DNA from: Zygnema cylindricum
Taxonomy: Eukaryota; Streptophyta; Zygnematophyceae; Zygnematales; Zygnemataceae
Direction of reading: 5' to 3'
DNA length: 52,339 nucleotides
Assembly: GCA_037447655.1 (NCBI GenBank)
Contig: JBBHKE010003273.1
Span: forward strand, 65,282-117,620
Made by a program: the position numbers and the translations under genes. Below the pieces are notes generated by a model that saw nothing but the letters and a program-made list of their open reading frames with translations, was not told the origin of the DNA and ran no database searches. How positions within the stretch are numbered: the stretch's first letter is position 1; the number at the start of each line of letters is the position of its first letter. Positions 36,601 to 48,000 of this stretch are shown piece after piece.

Positions 36601-39264
36601 CCGGTGAGACACATAATTTGATGGATAGTCTGTAGAAGATAAGAGCTAATAATGATGCCGAGTGTGATTCACCTGCCTTCCCATTTGTTCGACCGTTGTG
36701 TCGATCCACGGCTTTCGAAAGAGCCTCGGGAATGACGTTAGTCAAATCGGAAAGTTTTCTGATTTGTCTGTAGCTGCTGTAGTTGTTGGAAGACGAGCGA
36801 ACATGGCCTACGAGCTGGCTACAAAAAAAACAAAAAAATAAAGAAAACAAATGACGAACGGAACTTCCATCAATACACAGCCTTTTTTATTTTTTTAAGT
36901 TTAGAGTTTTTGAGGGACATGTGCACAAAATTTGACTTCCACAAACATAGAAACATTAAAAACCACGAAGACAGAGACGATAGGTTCCTTCCCCTCCCTT
37001 CCTCCACCGCCTTCTCCCTTCCCTCCCCTTCAACTCCTCCCCCATCCACCTGGTTAATGACGGCCTCCATTCCCTTTCGTTGTCCCTGCCCCCTCTTTCT
37101 CCCGTCCTCTCCCTCCCTTTCCTTCCCTTCCCAACTGCCGTACCCTCCCACCTGGTTGACGACGGCCTCCACCCACTCTCGCGGCCCCCTTCCCCAACTT
37201 TCTCCCCTCCATCGCTCCCGTTCCTTCCCTTCCCTTTCCAACTGCCTTACCCTCCCACCTGGTTGACAACGGCCTCCATTCCCTCTCGCGGTGTGACATG
37301 ACATCGCCAGCTGGTGATCGCATACGGCCTCTCCAGCGCCTCTAAGGCCGCCCGTATCAACTTGCTCTTACCCACACCTGAAAAAAATAAAACGGAAAAT
37401 AAAATACATGAAAAAAAAGAGAAAATAAAGAGACGCACACGAAAGGTAGATGTGAAAGATAATCATTCACAATAATTTGTTTGTTTGTTTTGTTTGTTTT
37501 GTTTGTTTTGTTGTCTTTTTCTCGTTTGTAAATTGATATGGACCACATTGAATTTGCACAGTAAAGGTTTCCAATTTCATGGGAGATTGGGGTTAAATCA
37601 GAAGGAAAAACATTTCTTGTGACAAGACTAACTTTGACGTATGCATGTAAGCTTCCTATGATGAAATCTTATAATCAGTGCATTTCGTTTATTCACAAAA
37701 GTTTTATGGTCAAATACACCATGTATTGTGATAAGAGTTAATATTTTTTCGCCATAAAATCATCTCTTCCCTGTGCACAGCTGACGGTTTCGATGGAAAG
37801 GTGAGGTGCTTACCTTCCGATTCGTGATCTCCAAATGGAAACCAAACAAGTGTGCGTGAAAAAAAGTTGATTTAAAAACACATTTTACTTTCCTGGGAAC
37901 CTCCTGGAGAACAGTGTGAACCAAAGCTAGAATGCTATCAAGAACCAAACCTGGATTCGTAATTTGAACCTATGGGAATCCAAATTTGAATCCGCACTAA
38001 ATTTGAACTTACATCAAAATCACATTTCATTCGAATCCAAATTAACTTGAAGTCTACATCATGTGTGATTACGAATGTGTTTGATTCACATGTAACATAA
38101 ATCCATGCTGAATATGACAACATATTAATGCTCGGCTCAGATGGAAAAGTGAAGATAATTTAAATTTTTCTGACAGTTGGTTGTAGAAAACAATACCGGT
38201 GTTGCAAGACTAATCCAACACTTGAAACGCCCCAAGGAAAATTAAATGAGTACACATATTCACTGCCATTTGCTGTTAGTGTTAGATACTCTTTGGGAAG
38301 TCAAAGTACAGTTTCTCATTACAAAATCTCCGGTTTCAATTTTGAGATAGTGATCAAAAGGTTACTTTTCGATTCTCCTCAAACAAAAAAAACATCGGTT
38401 GACAAAAAAGTTTGAAGTCGTTCGAGTGCCCGAAAATATGTCTAAAACTAATAGCAACGGGCGGTGTAGTAGCATATACAGTTGAGAAACGTACAGTCTG
38501 TGTAAATGTAAGTGAAAAATAAAAATTGGAAATTTTGAAGACACAAACCTGTTCCTCCATAGACAAGCACGGGAGGGAGAGGGTCGAACGGACCCCCCAG
38601 AAGATTCAGAAGATCATCAATCTGCAGTAGAAAAAGAGAGAAGGAAACGGAGAGCGAAGGAAAGGAGGAGGAGAAGGGTGTGAGGGAGAGGGAGAGGGTG
38701 ACGGCGGGAGGAAGAGGGGAATGGAGAAATAGGGAAAAATGAATGGAAGTCATTGTGAAGGGACTAAGATAGGGGAGCGGAAAGGGAGAGAAACAAAGAA
38801 CTGCTATGCAACAATGGTGAGAGTGAAATCTGAAGGAGGTTCGGAAGAAACGTCTTAGCAAAACTTTCAGGTAACTCGTTACAGTGAGGAAGAAAAGGCA
38901 AAGACAAAAACAGCGGAAACACGAAAAAGTAAAAAAAATTGGCAGACTTTGAACAAACGGGCTACAAACCTGGAATTGAAATCAGCAACATTTCTTTTAC
39001 AGCTCATTCATCCTAACAGCTGTAACTGACCTAAAAAATCATCCCTTCCTAGAACACATTCGTGTTACATACATTAATGAAACAAAATGCTACTTTCCCC
39101 AGACTTTTCCCTTTGACCTAATTCGGACAGCTACAGATGCTTGCAAGCTATTCTTCGCTATACTCAAGTTCGCACGTGTGGACGCTGACCTGGCGCGCGC
39201 GTCTAGGAAACGCCTCCTCCAGCAGCAGTCGCGGCTCCTTCGCCGACGTAAGACCGGCGTCCAT
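30685..39264 (-). CDS. ORC5: Origin recognition complex subunit 5, complete, nine exons
   Basis: Exons (minus): 39,264-39,190; 38,621-38,549; 37,377-37,259; 36,814-36,673; 35,668-35,338; 34,706-34,506; 33,565-33,392; 32,418-32,073; 30,735-30,685. All borders are GT-AG, all phases match, and 1,512 nt give 503 residues. ORC5 is an AAA+-like subunit of the nuclear complex that marks replication origins and loads MCM helicase. Walker A is GGTGVGKS (G47-S54, codon split at G50). The Walker B region is TVYIVWDN (D163). It is followed by the sensor-1-like MISS segment and the ORC5-typical PIPLNFPDYTDEDL. The C-terminal half has YIASRNPAKLDADVFD, GPGSFSLERMLAIYRCI and the ending VNFPLGPYL, all in family order. 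Length is close to plant ORC5. Introns are unusually rich in purine or pyrimidine tracts. The weakest parts are the exon 4 acceptor (two nearby AGs) and the start codon. Confidence 0.95.
31958..32058. repeat. ~29-bp repeats and an A-run in ORC5 intron 8
   Basis: GGGATTCAAAAAGAAACAAA followed by GAAACACA occurs twice in a row, then decays into A-rich sequence with an 18-A run. It lies just inside the intron downstream of the exon 8 donor (sense strand T-rich). Confidence 0.7.
33610..34505 (-). repeat. Purine tract (sense GA/GGGAGA) filling ORC5 intron 6
   Basis: On the plus strand this is almost pure pyrimidine (CTCTC, CCCTCCC). In the transcribed sense it is therefore GA-rich and starts immediately at the exon 6 donor (34,505). 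A copy of the exon 6 end with its donor is embedded at 34,412 (see separate entry). The plus-strand Ser/Pro/Leu-rich open frames are by-products. Confidence 0.85.
34394..34525 (-). repeat. Duplicated exon 6 end plus 5' splice site in ORC5
   Basis: The true exon end reads TGGAGTCACACTTTTG then GTGAGGGGTAGAGAGAG (boundary 34,506/34,505). Ninety-four bases downstream in the intron the same block recurs as TGGAGTCGCACTTCTG then GTGAGAGGTAGAGAGAG (boundary 34,412/34,411). Both are followed by ATGGGAGGGAGGG. Use of the second donor would add 94 nt and shift the frame. Confidence 0.85.
34710..35060 (-). repeat. Pyrimidine tract (sense CT-rich) at the 3' end of ORC5 intron 5
   Basis: The plus strand is GA-rich (GGGAGAGAGG), so the pre-mRNA carries a roughly 350-nt CT-rich run ending at the acceptor CCCTCTCCAG of exon 6 (34,706). 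It is complementary in composition to the GA tract on the other side of the same exon. Confidence 0.85.
37030..37290 (-). repeat. Three tandem copies of the exon 3 end with its 5' splice site in ORC5
   Basis: The real end of exon 3 (GGAGGCCGTTGTCAACCAG then GTGGGAGGG, boundary 37,259/37,258) is repeated in the intron as GGAGGCCGTCGTCAACCAG/GTGGGAGGG (37,152/37,151) and GGAGGCCGTCATTAACCAG/GTGGATGGG (37,050/37,049). Spacings are 107 and 102 bp. Every copy keeps a consensus CAG/GTGG(G/A) donor. Only the first keeps the frame into exon 4: the others add 107 or 209 nt, neither a multiple of three. Confidence 0.9.
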
Positions 39265-39266
39265 CT

Positions 39267-39296
39267 TCACACGTGCGACTGTATAACATCTGCCAT
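39267..39296 (-). promoter_or_regulatory. Short upstream open reading frame before ORC5 ATG
   Basis: ATG at 39,296 opens a nine-codon frame (MADVIQSHV) closed by TGA at 39,269-39,267, two bases before the ORC5 start codon at 39,264. It would be in the leader only if transcription starts upstream of 39,296. Confidence 0.35.
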
Positions 39297-39311
39297 CGTG
39301 AAAGCACTTCA

Positions 39312-39318
39312 CTTTATA
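39312..39318 (-). promoter_or_regulatory. Possible TATA box of ORC5
   Basis: TATAAAG on the minus strand lies 48 bases before the ORC5 start codon. A start site about 30 bases downstream would leave a leader of only about 20 bases and would exclude the upstream frame at 39,296. Assignment is by position only. Confidence 0.35.
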
Positions 39319-39399
39319 CCATAGTTTAAAAGTAGGCGTTTTTATGGTAGGCCTTTGGTAGGCGCACAAAACTTGGCACTAAACTCGCGTAGAGTAGGC

Positions 39400-42300
39400 A
39401 TATTGTATGGGTGTGAGTTGCGGACACTCTTGTACGATCGTACGAATATGACGTATGATCATAGTACAGCGCACGCCACCTGACGAAATTTTTTAGCGAA
39501 CTGACGCGGCGTAGGATGACATTCCGCCGGAAAAAAAAACCCGGAAAAAAAAAAAAAAAAACGCGGACGGGCAACCTGGTTGGTCAATTTGAGGCTTTAT
39601 TTAGTGTGGCCTTCAAAATTGCAGACGCTAATATGACAAATTGTCCTATCGTAAGTTGTGTTATGGGCTTTTCATGTGATCTTCTTAAGATCGCTACTTT
39701 GATCAGCGACCGTCCGATCGTCTAAATCTGACGGTTGAAATAAAAAACACCTCAAAATTCACAGAAAAAATATTTTTTGTCCGATTTTTTTTCAAAATTT
39801 AGACATGCCGTTTAATTCTCTATCGATCGATGTGCAACTCAACCCTCTTAACCTTTTTTTTCATTTTTCGACCAATACAATATGGGTCTTAAGGGCATAT
39901 TGTATGTTTTGCATACAATAGGCATACTGTATGGGCCTACTTTCACCTACTTTTGAACTATGCTTTATACTTTACACGAACTATTGACTTTGACCAACTG
40001 TGTGATAGGGTTCTCAGTTCTCACACTTGAAAAAATAAAATATTTACTGTAAAGTGTAAACCTTACGGTAACAGCAAATTACTGTGCGCAGAAGTCGTAC
40101 ACCAACTGTAGCGCGGAAAATTGTGTGCCACGTTGGCATTTGGAACTTCGAAGGTTGCCGTAGAATCTACAGTGCGACAAATGTCGCGTCATTTGTCCAT
40201 GTTCTGTAGAAACAAACAAACTGAAAGCATTTTTTAATAGTCTTGTAATATTATTCACCTTTCCGTCCTGCCTCTAATCACCCCCCCCATTCTCGGGGAA
40301 CAACCTCATATTTCACTTTTGCCTCTATCATAACGGTCGTTGTAACGACCCCTCGTATCCTTGAGTGATTGGATTACAACCTAGCCTCCTTTCAACCATA
40401 CAAGAAATGTCCATAACCAGTCCCTTTCCACACGGTCGGGTCTGCTTTAAAGACCTTATGCGCTCCGACACAAAGTACGAGCCACCAATGTCCCTCACCC
40501 CCGGGTGAGGAGAGTGTTGATTTTAGGCGATCTCGGATGATATTATTTACGGATATCGGAGCGCCGATATTGTGTACGGAAATCGGATCGCCGATATTGT
40601 ACGGACGGCATAATCGAATCGTACGGAATCGAGTGACGATTCCACGACAGACATTTTTTGGCGGAAATTCTGACGCATATTTAGGAGCGGCCACCGACGG
40701 CTGACATTACCTATTTCGGCGTGTAGTCATTGGACCACACAGTGCATACATTCAGCAACAAGATTGGAGTGCACATGTACAAATAACAAGCATTCCACAC
40801 AAGAGATTATCTCTCTTATAGCAAGCTTTTATAGCAATTTAGTAGGCAATGATGTGCAACACTTTTATTCATTGAAAACATCATTGTACAGAGATCACAG
40901 AGATTAGACATTGAGATCTTAGGAGGAGAATCCAGCTTAATTAGATAGAGAGTGTCCAGAGTGACAATTGTAATTCCTACTTTTATAATCCTATTCAAAG
41001 CTGATTAAACCTGCCTCAAATCTATTGTCTCTATCTATTTTTACTCCCATCTCTAAACCCTTTGTGAGCCACATAAAGGCACTACCTTTTAGTGTATGAT
41101 TTAGGCTTATCTACCTCAACCCTCGGCAAGGGGCTAAGGTGAGCACCTAAATCTAATAGAGAGTTGTATTGTGCGGCAACAGGTTTGAAAATACAATGAA
41201 AAATATGTCCACGGCCCAATGGAAGTAATCTGATGCCAGTTGCGGAAAACCTTTTCTAACTCCTAAACATATGAAAATGACTTCGTGTGATTGGCAATTC
41301 GATCGACACCTTAATGATCTTGGATGTCACCATGTAGGTTACCCTTTTCCTCAACCCTCTACCTATATTCCCATCACATTCGTGAATTGGTCCAAACGAG
41401 TTCAACTTACACTGGTTTTATTCGCTAACGATATTAATAATGACCCGGGACTTACAACCATTACTCATAGTTCGGTTGTACATAACAGTTTTTCTACTCG
41501 GGAGAATGCATGTTACTCGTGAGACCACGATCACTATCAACACTTTTTGTGAGGGGATTGCGAGTCGTTATAACATAAGCACCACGACCAAGTCATAAGC
41601 CTTCCCATGTCCTTTACAAGTGTCGGGCTTGGTTGCAAAGCTTCAATGTTATAGTTAAACACAATGTCCACCTTGGTTATTATAATGAATTTTCTCAAGC
41701 TGTTGGAGCGCTTTGGCTCCTCACCCCATTTTTGTCTCATGACATTATTATTTAAACCTTTCACTTGCTACAACCTTAAACAGTTAAAAACACCCTTTTG
41801 ATCGGTAACGATACATGATTCGAATCGAACGGCATTTGCCAAGGCTTTGTTGTGGTTTGTTCATCTTTCCACGACATGCTTTGTTTACAATGGTATATGA
41901 AATTTTATTCGAGATATGTGTCATTCCAAACTCTATCTTAGGGTTTTGATCTTATGTTTAAAGTGATTTTCGAGATGGATATACGACAGATTCCGCATAA
42001 TGATGTAATATTTTTTTATGCAACACGTTTTACGCTTGTTTCTAAACATATTGGGAGAGTAGATTATATAAGTATTATACAATGAATTTAAGATTGCATC
42101 ATGCTTGATAAGTTTGCTACAAGGATAAAGTCGGTCAACATGTTGCAGCTTAATCGCGGAACGTGGTAATTTGACACGGCGCCGATGGGGTGGTAGAGAA
42201 ATTTTAACAACTTGGTCCACGTGCTCAAATTATAATGAATTTTAGTCCATAGACAACAAACATAAAAATCGAGATTTATATTTGAAAAGGTCCTAACTCT

Positions 42301-42890
42301 TCGTGTGGGTGGCAAAAGTAAAACCTGAAGTGTACGCATGAATAAGAGGTGCAATATTGCATTATTGGTGATATCGTAAACAAGCAAAACAATGGAATTT
42401 GGAGAGTTGTTCTGAACGATAATCTAAAGTGAGAGGCAATTTGAGTACAAGGGGACAAGGGCAGCCGATGCAATAACACCGGAAAATATTACAACACTTA
42501 ACAAAGTGCCAATCATTTGGAAATGGTTGTCAATGTATGTTAGTTAGAATAGTTTGATGTCGGCCGTTTGTATACGTGCTTGAGATTTTGGACACGCTTT
42601 CAAGTGTCATTTAAAACTTGGACCAACATCGTACAAGGTTTTTATACTCAATGACCTATATCTATTATATAACGGTGAGGCGTCCCAATATATTGCTATG
42701 TGGCCAATAAACAATTTTAGTGGTTTATTTGTTGAGGGGGGCCTTTACCACAATAAGTAAATGCAATATAGTAATAAAGTACGGAATTAGTTATCAAGAT
42801 AGGGCGGGGAGGGCTTTTGATTTTTTTTTTGTGGAGCTATCGCTATGATTATATGCCTGATTATCGATCACGATTTATCGGTAATCAATT
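39400..42890. other. Intergenic stretch, no gene recognised; GTAC-rich words and old repeats
   Basis: A short direct repeat built on CGGA(T/G)CGCCGATATTGT occurs at about 40,555-40,600. An open frame of 100 codons (minus, 40,694-40,392) overlaps it and has no known motif. The block 40,270-40,510 (with CCCCCGGGTGAGG and GGTCGTTGTAACGACC) is GC-richer than its surroundings and could be a long-terminal-repeat remnant, but I found no partner copy. The rest is AT-rich. Confidence 0.35.
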
Positions 42891-42894
42891 GCAA

Positions 42895-43908
42895 TTGCAG
42901 GATTCACACTAAAAATGGATGGTGAATGAGATGAAGAAATGAATGCTCCTGTACCATTCATTTCGCAAAAAAATAAAAAACAGAGGCGCCAAACAGGTCG
43001 ACCGCTCGGCTGTCAACCTTTTTGGAGCGTAGCGATAGACAAAATATACTTTTTGGAGCGCAGCGACGGACAACACATACAGTCAAGTGCGTCAAAATTT
43101 GACAACTGTGGTAAGTCCTCTTCTTTTCTGGAAACCCTTTTCGGAATGCAAAATTCCGACTTTGAAGAAAAATGAAGTCGTATCCCGAATGAATGTTCCG
43201 TACTGTACCTAAAATTATTAAAATGATAACCCATGAATGACTAGCCAATCAAAATCATGTAGAATAGAACGAACAAAATAAAAACGTAATTTTTTTTTGT
43301 AATTTTGACGAAACTTCTTCCTCACTTCTTTCCTCCTACACATGCGACGCGACAGACTTTCCTTGGCCACCTCCTGACGCCACCCATCTCCCATTTGACT
43401 CCCATCTGTAACCTCCCTCCCTGCGTCACTCCCTCTAAATTTGCCCTCCCTCCCTCCCTCTTTCCCAGAGGGAGAGGGCAGATTTAGGGGAGAGGGAGAG
43501 GGAGAGGGAGAAGGAAAGAGAAAGGGAGAGGGAGAGGGAGTGCGAGAGGGAGGGAGAGGGAGAAGTAAAAGTATGGTTTGAATATGACTATGAAGGTTGC
43601 TTGGTTTTGTCGCCACTTTTATTTTCGGGTTAGGTTTGTTTGTTTTTTTTTTTTTTTTACGCGTTCCTTTTTGTTTGGGGGTCTCGATCGGTCATCTTGG
43701 AAAAATTACATGTCGTTGTACGGGTAAAAAACAATGGTTTGGTATGGACGGTTTTGAGTCATTGGCGCCTAATCGTACGGCAACTTAAATCACATCGCGA
43801 CGTTTTGTTGACGTGAGATGACATCAAGGGCGATTCAAGTCCAAACAAAAAAAAGGACATTCGTTTCTTCATCTCATTCACCATCCGTTTCTAGTGTGAA
43901 TCCTGCAA
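42895..43908. mobile_element. Element with ~46-bp terminal inverted repeats, 1,014 bp
   Basis: The left end reads TTGCAGGATTCACACTAAAA, then ATGGATGGTGAATGAGATGA and AGAAATGAATG. The right end carries the exact reverse of this with about three substitutions over 46 bases. The interior encodes no transposase. It contains repeated GGAGCG(T/C)AGCGA words (43,022 and 43,055), a GGGAGA minisatellite at 43,465-43,565 and a T-run near 43,642. Long terminal inverted repeats without coding capacity suggest a non-autonomous Mutator-like or similar DNA element. Target duplication is not clear (CAATTG beside CAAATG is a possible 6-base match with one change). Confidence 0.65.
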
Positions 43909-44945
43909 ATGATTGCCTGACCGATATACCGGACAAGTACAGTATATAAATTATCGGTAAGTGCAAAAAGGGTACATATTGATTATCCGCAAGAGGCTTC
44001 AGAAGCCCAGAATTCCAGATACACAGCACCACTTTAGGTATTTGAAAATGGTTTTTTATTTACCTGCACGCTATATTTGGAGAAATGAAAGAGAAATGGC
44101 CAAAAAGCGAGATTAAGAGGCTATCGCCGAAGGTTCTAGAAGACTTCCGTTTCCCTTTGTTGACTTTACTACAGTATTTACTGGTGCGCACCGGCGGTAT
44201 GCTTCTGGAAAGTTGCAGTGTTAAAAGCTTTCCACATCCTCCGTAAAAGTAATGATTGACTTTTATGTTACTGCAATAATACATTTACTGGAGGCAATTT
44301 TGATTTTTCAGTCGTGTTAGAGGCAAAATGTACGATCTGCACATTGTACATGGAGCGTACAGCCGTTCATTACCCTAAAAAAGTATAGTGTGGGAACCCT
44401 ATGACCCACGTGTCGACCATGGTCAAAAACAGTGCTCCGTGGCACTACTTGACAATCCTGTGCTGTACTGTACTGTACTGTAATATACTGCGCTGTACTA
44501 TCATGTATTGTATGTGTGTACGGTATTCTATGTGTGCGTCGTTTCGGCTGCTACAACGGTATTTTTATCGACCTCATCCAACCGTCCAAAAACAGAAGTA
44601 GAATCTTTGCCTCAATTTGTATTTAGACATCGTACAGCTTACAATACGTACAAAGTAGATACGGCGAAGACGTAGGTCGGCATTTCAGCAGCTTAAAATA
44701 TGGATCTTTTTTCCAAACGTACGGCGTGGGCGATCTCGATCCACCCGTACATTGGCCGCATACGTGGCATAGCGCCTGTCACATTCCCTCCTTGTCGCTC
44801 GCCCTTCCCGTGTGCCGCCACGTCGACTGCCTACACTTTTTGTCGGCAGCTCGCCACGACGAAACCGCTCCCATTCGCCGGCTCCGGGAATTCAGGGCGA
44901 GACAATGAAGTCCTGACGTACAACCAACATTCCTCCCAAAATCTC
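43909..44945. other. Region upstream of the esterase gene
   Basis: This presumably includes the promoter of the gene starting at 45,083. A run of overlapping TGTACTGTACTGTACTGTAA words lies at about 44,463. No coding region is supported; the open frame beginning 44,700 runs into the CT-rich leader and has no family motif. Confidence 0.35.
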
Positions 44946-44992
44946 TTCCTCTCTCTCTCCTCCTCCCTCTCTCTCCTCACTCCCCTCTCTTC

Positions 44993-45031
<39 letters not shown>

Positions 45032-45056
45032 CCTTTCTCTCTCCTTTCCTCAACAC
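44946..45056 (+). repeat. CT-rich leader with (CT)n microsatellite
   Basis: CT-rich sequence, including an uninterrupted CT run of about 16 repeats at 44,998-45,029, ends about 25 bases before the start codon at 45,083. By position it is likely part of the 5' untranslated region. CT microsatellites are common in plant leaders. Confidence 0.7.
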
Positions 45057-45082
45057 ATAGCCATCCAATCTCCACCGCTAAA

Positions 45083-48000
45083 ATGATATCCAATCACGTA
45101 TCTCTCTCTCACACTCCATGGCGACCCTCCCTCTCTCTCTCTCCCTCTCCCTCTCCCCCGCCTCGATCTCTCCCAATCCACTCTAATTCCACTCCGAAAA
45201 CCTCCTTCCTTCCCCTTCCCCAACCTCTCAAACTGCTGCCACGTGGCACCACACCAAAACCCCGCGTCCTGCTGGCACCTCTCTCCCGCATCCGTCCAAA
45301 AGCTGCCGCCCAGACTGAGCTTCCCTCCTTCGCGGAAAAAGCCTCGAGGGCGGTGCAGCTGATGGGGGAGCTGAGTGGGGGGTGGAGGGAAGACGGGGGA
45401 CCGCCTCGCTGGTTCTGCCCCCTGGATACGAAACCGAGGAAGGGAGAGCCGGGATTTGCGGGAGATCCTCTCCCTCTGCTGTATTTTCTGCCAGGTGGGA
45501 GAGGGAGGGGGAGGAGGGATGGAGGTGGGAGGGGGGGGGGAGGGGGGGGAGGGGGGGGGGGGGAGGGGGAGGGGGGGAAGGGAGGGGGAGGGGGGGAAGG
45601 GAGGGGGAGGGGGGGAAGGGAGGGGGAGGGGGGGGGGAGGGGGTGGGGGGGGGGGGGGGGGGGGGGGGGGGGGAGGAGGGAGAGGGAGAGAGTGGTAGGG
45701 AGGGAGAAGGAGTGATAGGGAGGGAGAGGGAGGGAGAGCAGAGGAGGGGAGGGAGAGAGATGACGGAGAGGGATAGAGGGAGAGCAGAATGGGAGATGGG
45801 GAGGTGGGGCAGGGAGAGCGAGGTGGAGGGTGAGGGAGGGATAGGGAGGGAGAGGGAGGGAGGGAAAGCTGGAATAAATGAGGACGCTGTTTGTATGTGG
45901 GAGGGCAGGCATTGAGGGCACGGGAATAGGGCTGGCCCTCCACCATCGCTCTCTCTCTCGGTAGGCAGACTGCCCTATAAAGTTATCAGTTTGGACTGTT
46001 TCTTTGATTGAATGTGTGTTTTTCCAGTAAAGTTCGGAAAGTTTTTTTTTTTTTTTGTTACAAACAACTTTTTGCTGTTTCTCTACTCTTTATGGAGAGC
46101 ATCTTGCGAAGTGTTTTTTTGTTTAGAGTTGTTCTGTCAGCAAAAGTCAGTTTTGAATTCTCTCACTGTATCCACTTGAACTGCTAAACCTGGTTGTAAC
46201 AAAAACAAAACATATCAAACTTTTGGAATTTACTACTATATCCCCCCCCCTTTTTTTTTTTTTTTCTCATAAGGGACTTACAACTCTACTCCACACAAAA
46301 TTTATCGTGAATATGTGATTTAAATAAATCCAAGACAGACTTAAAACAGAAGTTAATTAGAAGCAAAACTTTCATTTTTGCCAACAGAATGCATTTACTG
46401 TCCAGAAATAGTGTGAATCAGAATAGACACTGATCGCGAGCAAGGTCCATTTGGTCAATAGGGGATTGGTGAGTCAAAACCGAATCCAATGTACAAGGCC
46501 ATTTGCACCCCATTTTGTACCGAGGCACTAATTTACAGTAGCAGAAAGAATGTGGTTACAGCAATAATGGTGTACACACACATTGGATGGAAAGCATGTT
46601 TTTTATTCAATGAGAAAAGAATTTCACAGTGGTGACTAATAAGGGTACAAATATGAAGAAGTACCAAATAAGAAGAAAAGGAAAGGAAAGGATAGGAAGA
46701 AGCGTTAAATAGGTCTTTCTTGTGTTCACGAATCTCAAGTTTTATGAAAGCATACACTTGGATCTGTATTAGTCCACACTAGTTTTGGTGCAAGACTTCA
46801 AATTGAGTTTCTTTCTTGCTCTCACCAATTTCACTCGGTTTTGAAAATGGGAATAAGTACTATACAAGTAACATAGTAAGGCGTGCTTCTCGGAACATTT
46901 GTTGACCACATTAGAATCAAAGTGGGCAAATTAATGTGGAATACTGCTGATCATTATTAGTGTTAATAACAATAGTATGGTCGCAGCTTTTTTTTGGCCG
47001 AAAATCATAAATTAGTTTTAACGACACTACTTAAGGTAGTGGACTACAATCTGCCACTCTTGCACTAAATTAGTGTTATATATTCCAATTTCGCTTTAAC
47101 GCTAATATATCCTTAATGCTAATGACGATGGGCAGTGTAGTAGAGTTGGTGAATTATTAGTGTTAAAGCAGATTTGACGGGAAGTGTAATGCTGACTGTT
47201 CACAGGATAATGTATGTCTATGTGCCACACAGAAATTAGTGTGGATCACATGCTTCTAAGGATTTGGTTCAAATATCCGAGCACTGGGATCACTGTTTTT
47301 TCTTTTCTGCTACCTCATAGTGTCGTATTTTTGTTTATCAGTAGAAGGCATTACTAAAAATGGGGTGGAGGATTGTTATCATTCCGTCAGACTGTTGTGG
47401 GTATGGATATTTAGTTTCTAGAAAAGGGTGGTTTCTGAATGAGGAAAGTGTGAGTGGGAATGTTGTTGTGGTGATTTTAATCCACCCACCATCCATTATC
47501 AGTAGCCAATCATGTCCTATCCGGCAGTTTCATTGGGTCTGTGAGGCTAAACCGCCCATTTGATCACTTAAGCTATTTAGTGTAAATAATACTTTATCAG
47601 TGCCCCTAAATTTCCTCCCTTGAATCTAAAAAAGTGTTAATGATGCTACTAGTTTTTTTTTTCTCAATGCTAATTCTTTAAACGGTTTAGAATTAGCCTT
47701 GTCATTTGGAACTGCATTAGAATTTATATCAATAGTATTAAACCCAAGCTAATAATTTCTTCACTATAATAAAGATTCATGGTGTACTGAAAGGGAAACA
47801 AGTGACAATTTAAGTCCATCCTCTTTCACCATCTGTCCTGGTCAAAAGCACCGTGTTTTTGGCAATGGTGGTCGCCTTAACAAATTAAGATTAATACAGA
47901 ACACTGTCCATCGCAATTAGAGTAAATTACTCTAGTTTGAGCGAATGTCTTTTTGACCCTAAATCATAAATTAGTGTTAGTACCACTAATCAGTTATGTG

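Noticed and set aside
37930-38090. Possible tRNA-like sequence (GATTCGTAATTTGAACC, ATTCGAATCC words)
   Set aside because: No acceptor stem or cloverleaf could be formed around the T-loop-like words.
40270-40700. Possible LTR retrotransposon end
   Set aside because: No matching second LTR, primer-binding site or polyprotein was found.
44700-45086. 128-codon frame upstream of the esterase as an N-terminal extension
   Set aside because: It is in a different frame from the esterase exon 1, has no family motif, and its end is only CT-repeat translation.
45050-45946. Minus-strand Pro-rich frames of 270-298 codons
   Set aside because: They are the antisense of the esterase exon 1 and its G/A-rich intron; no domain and extreme composition.
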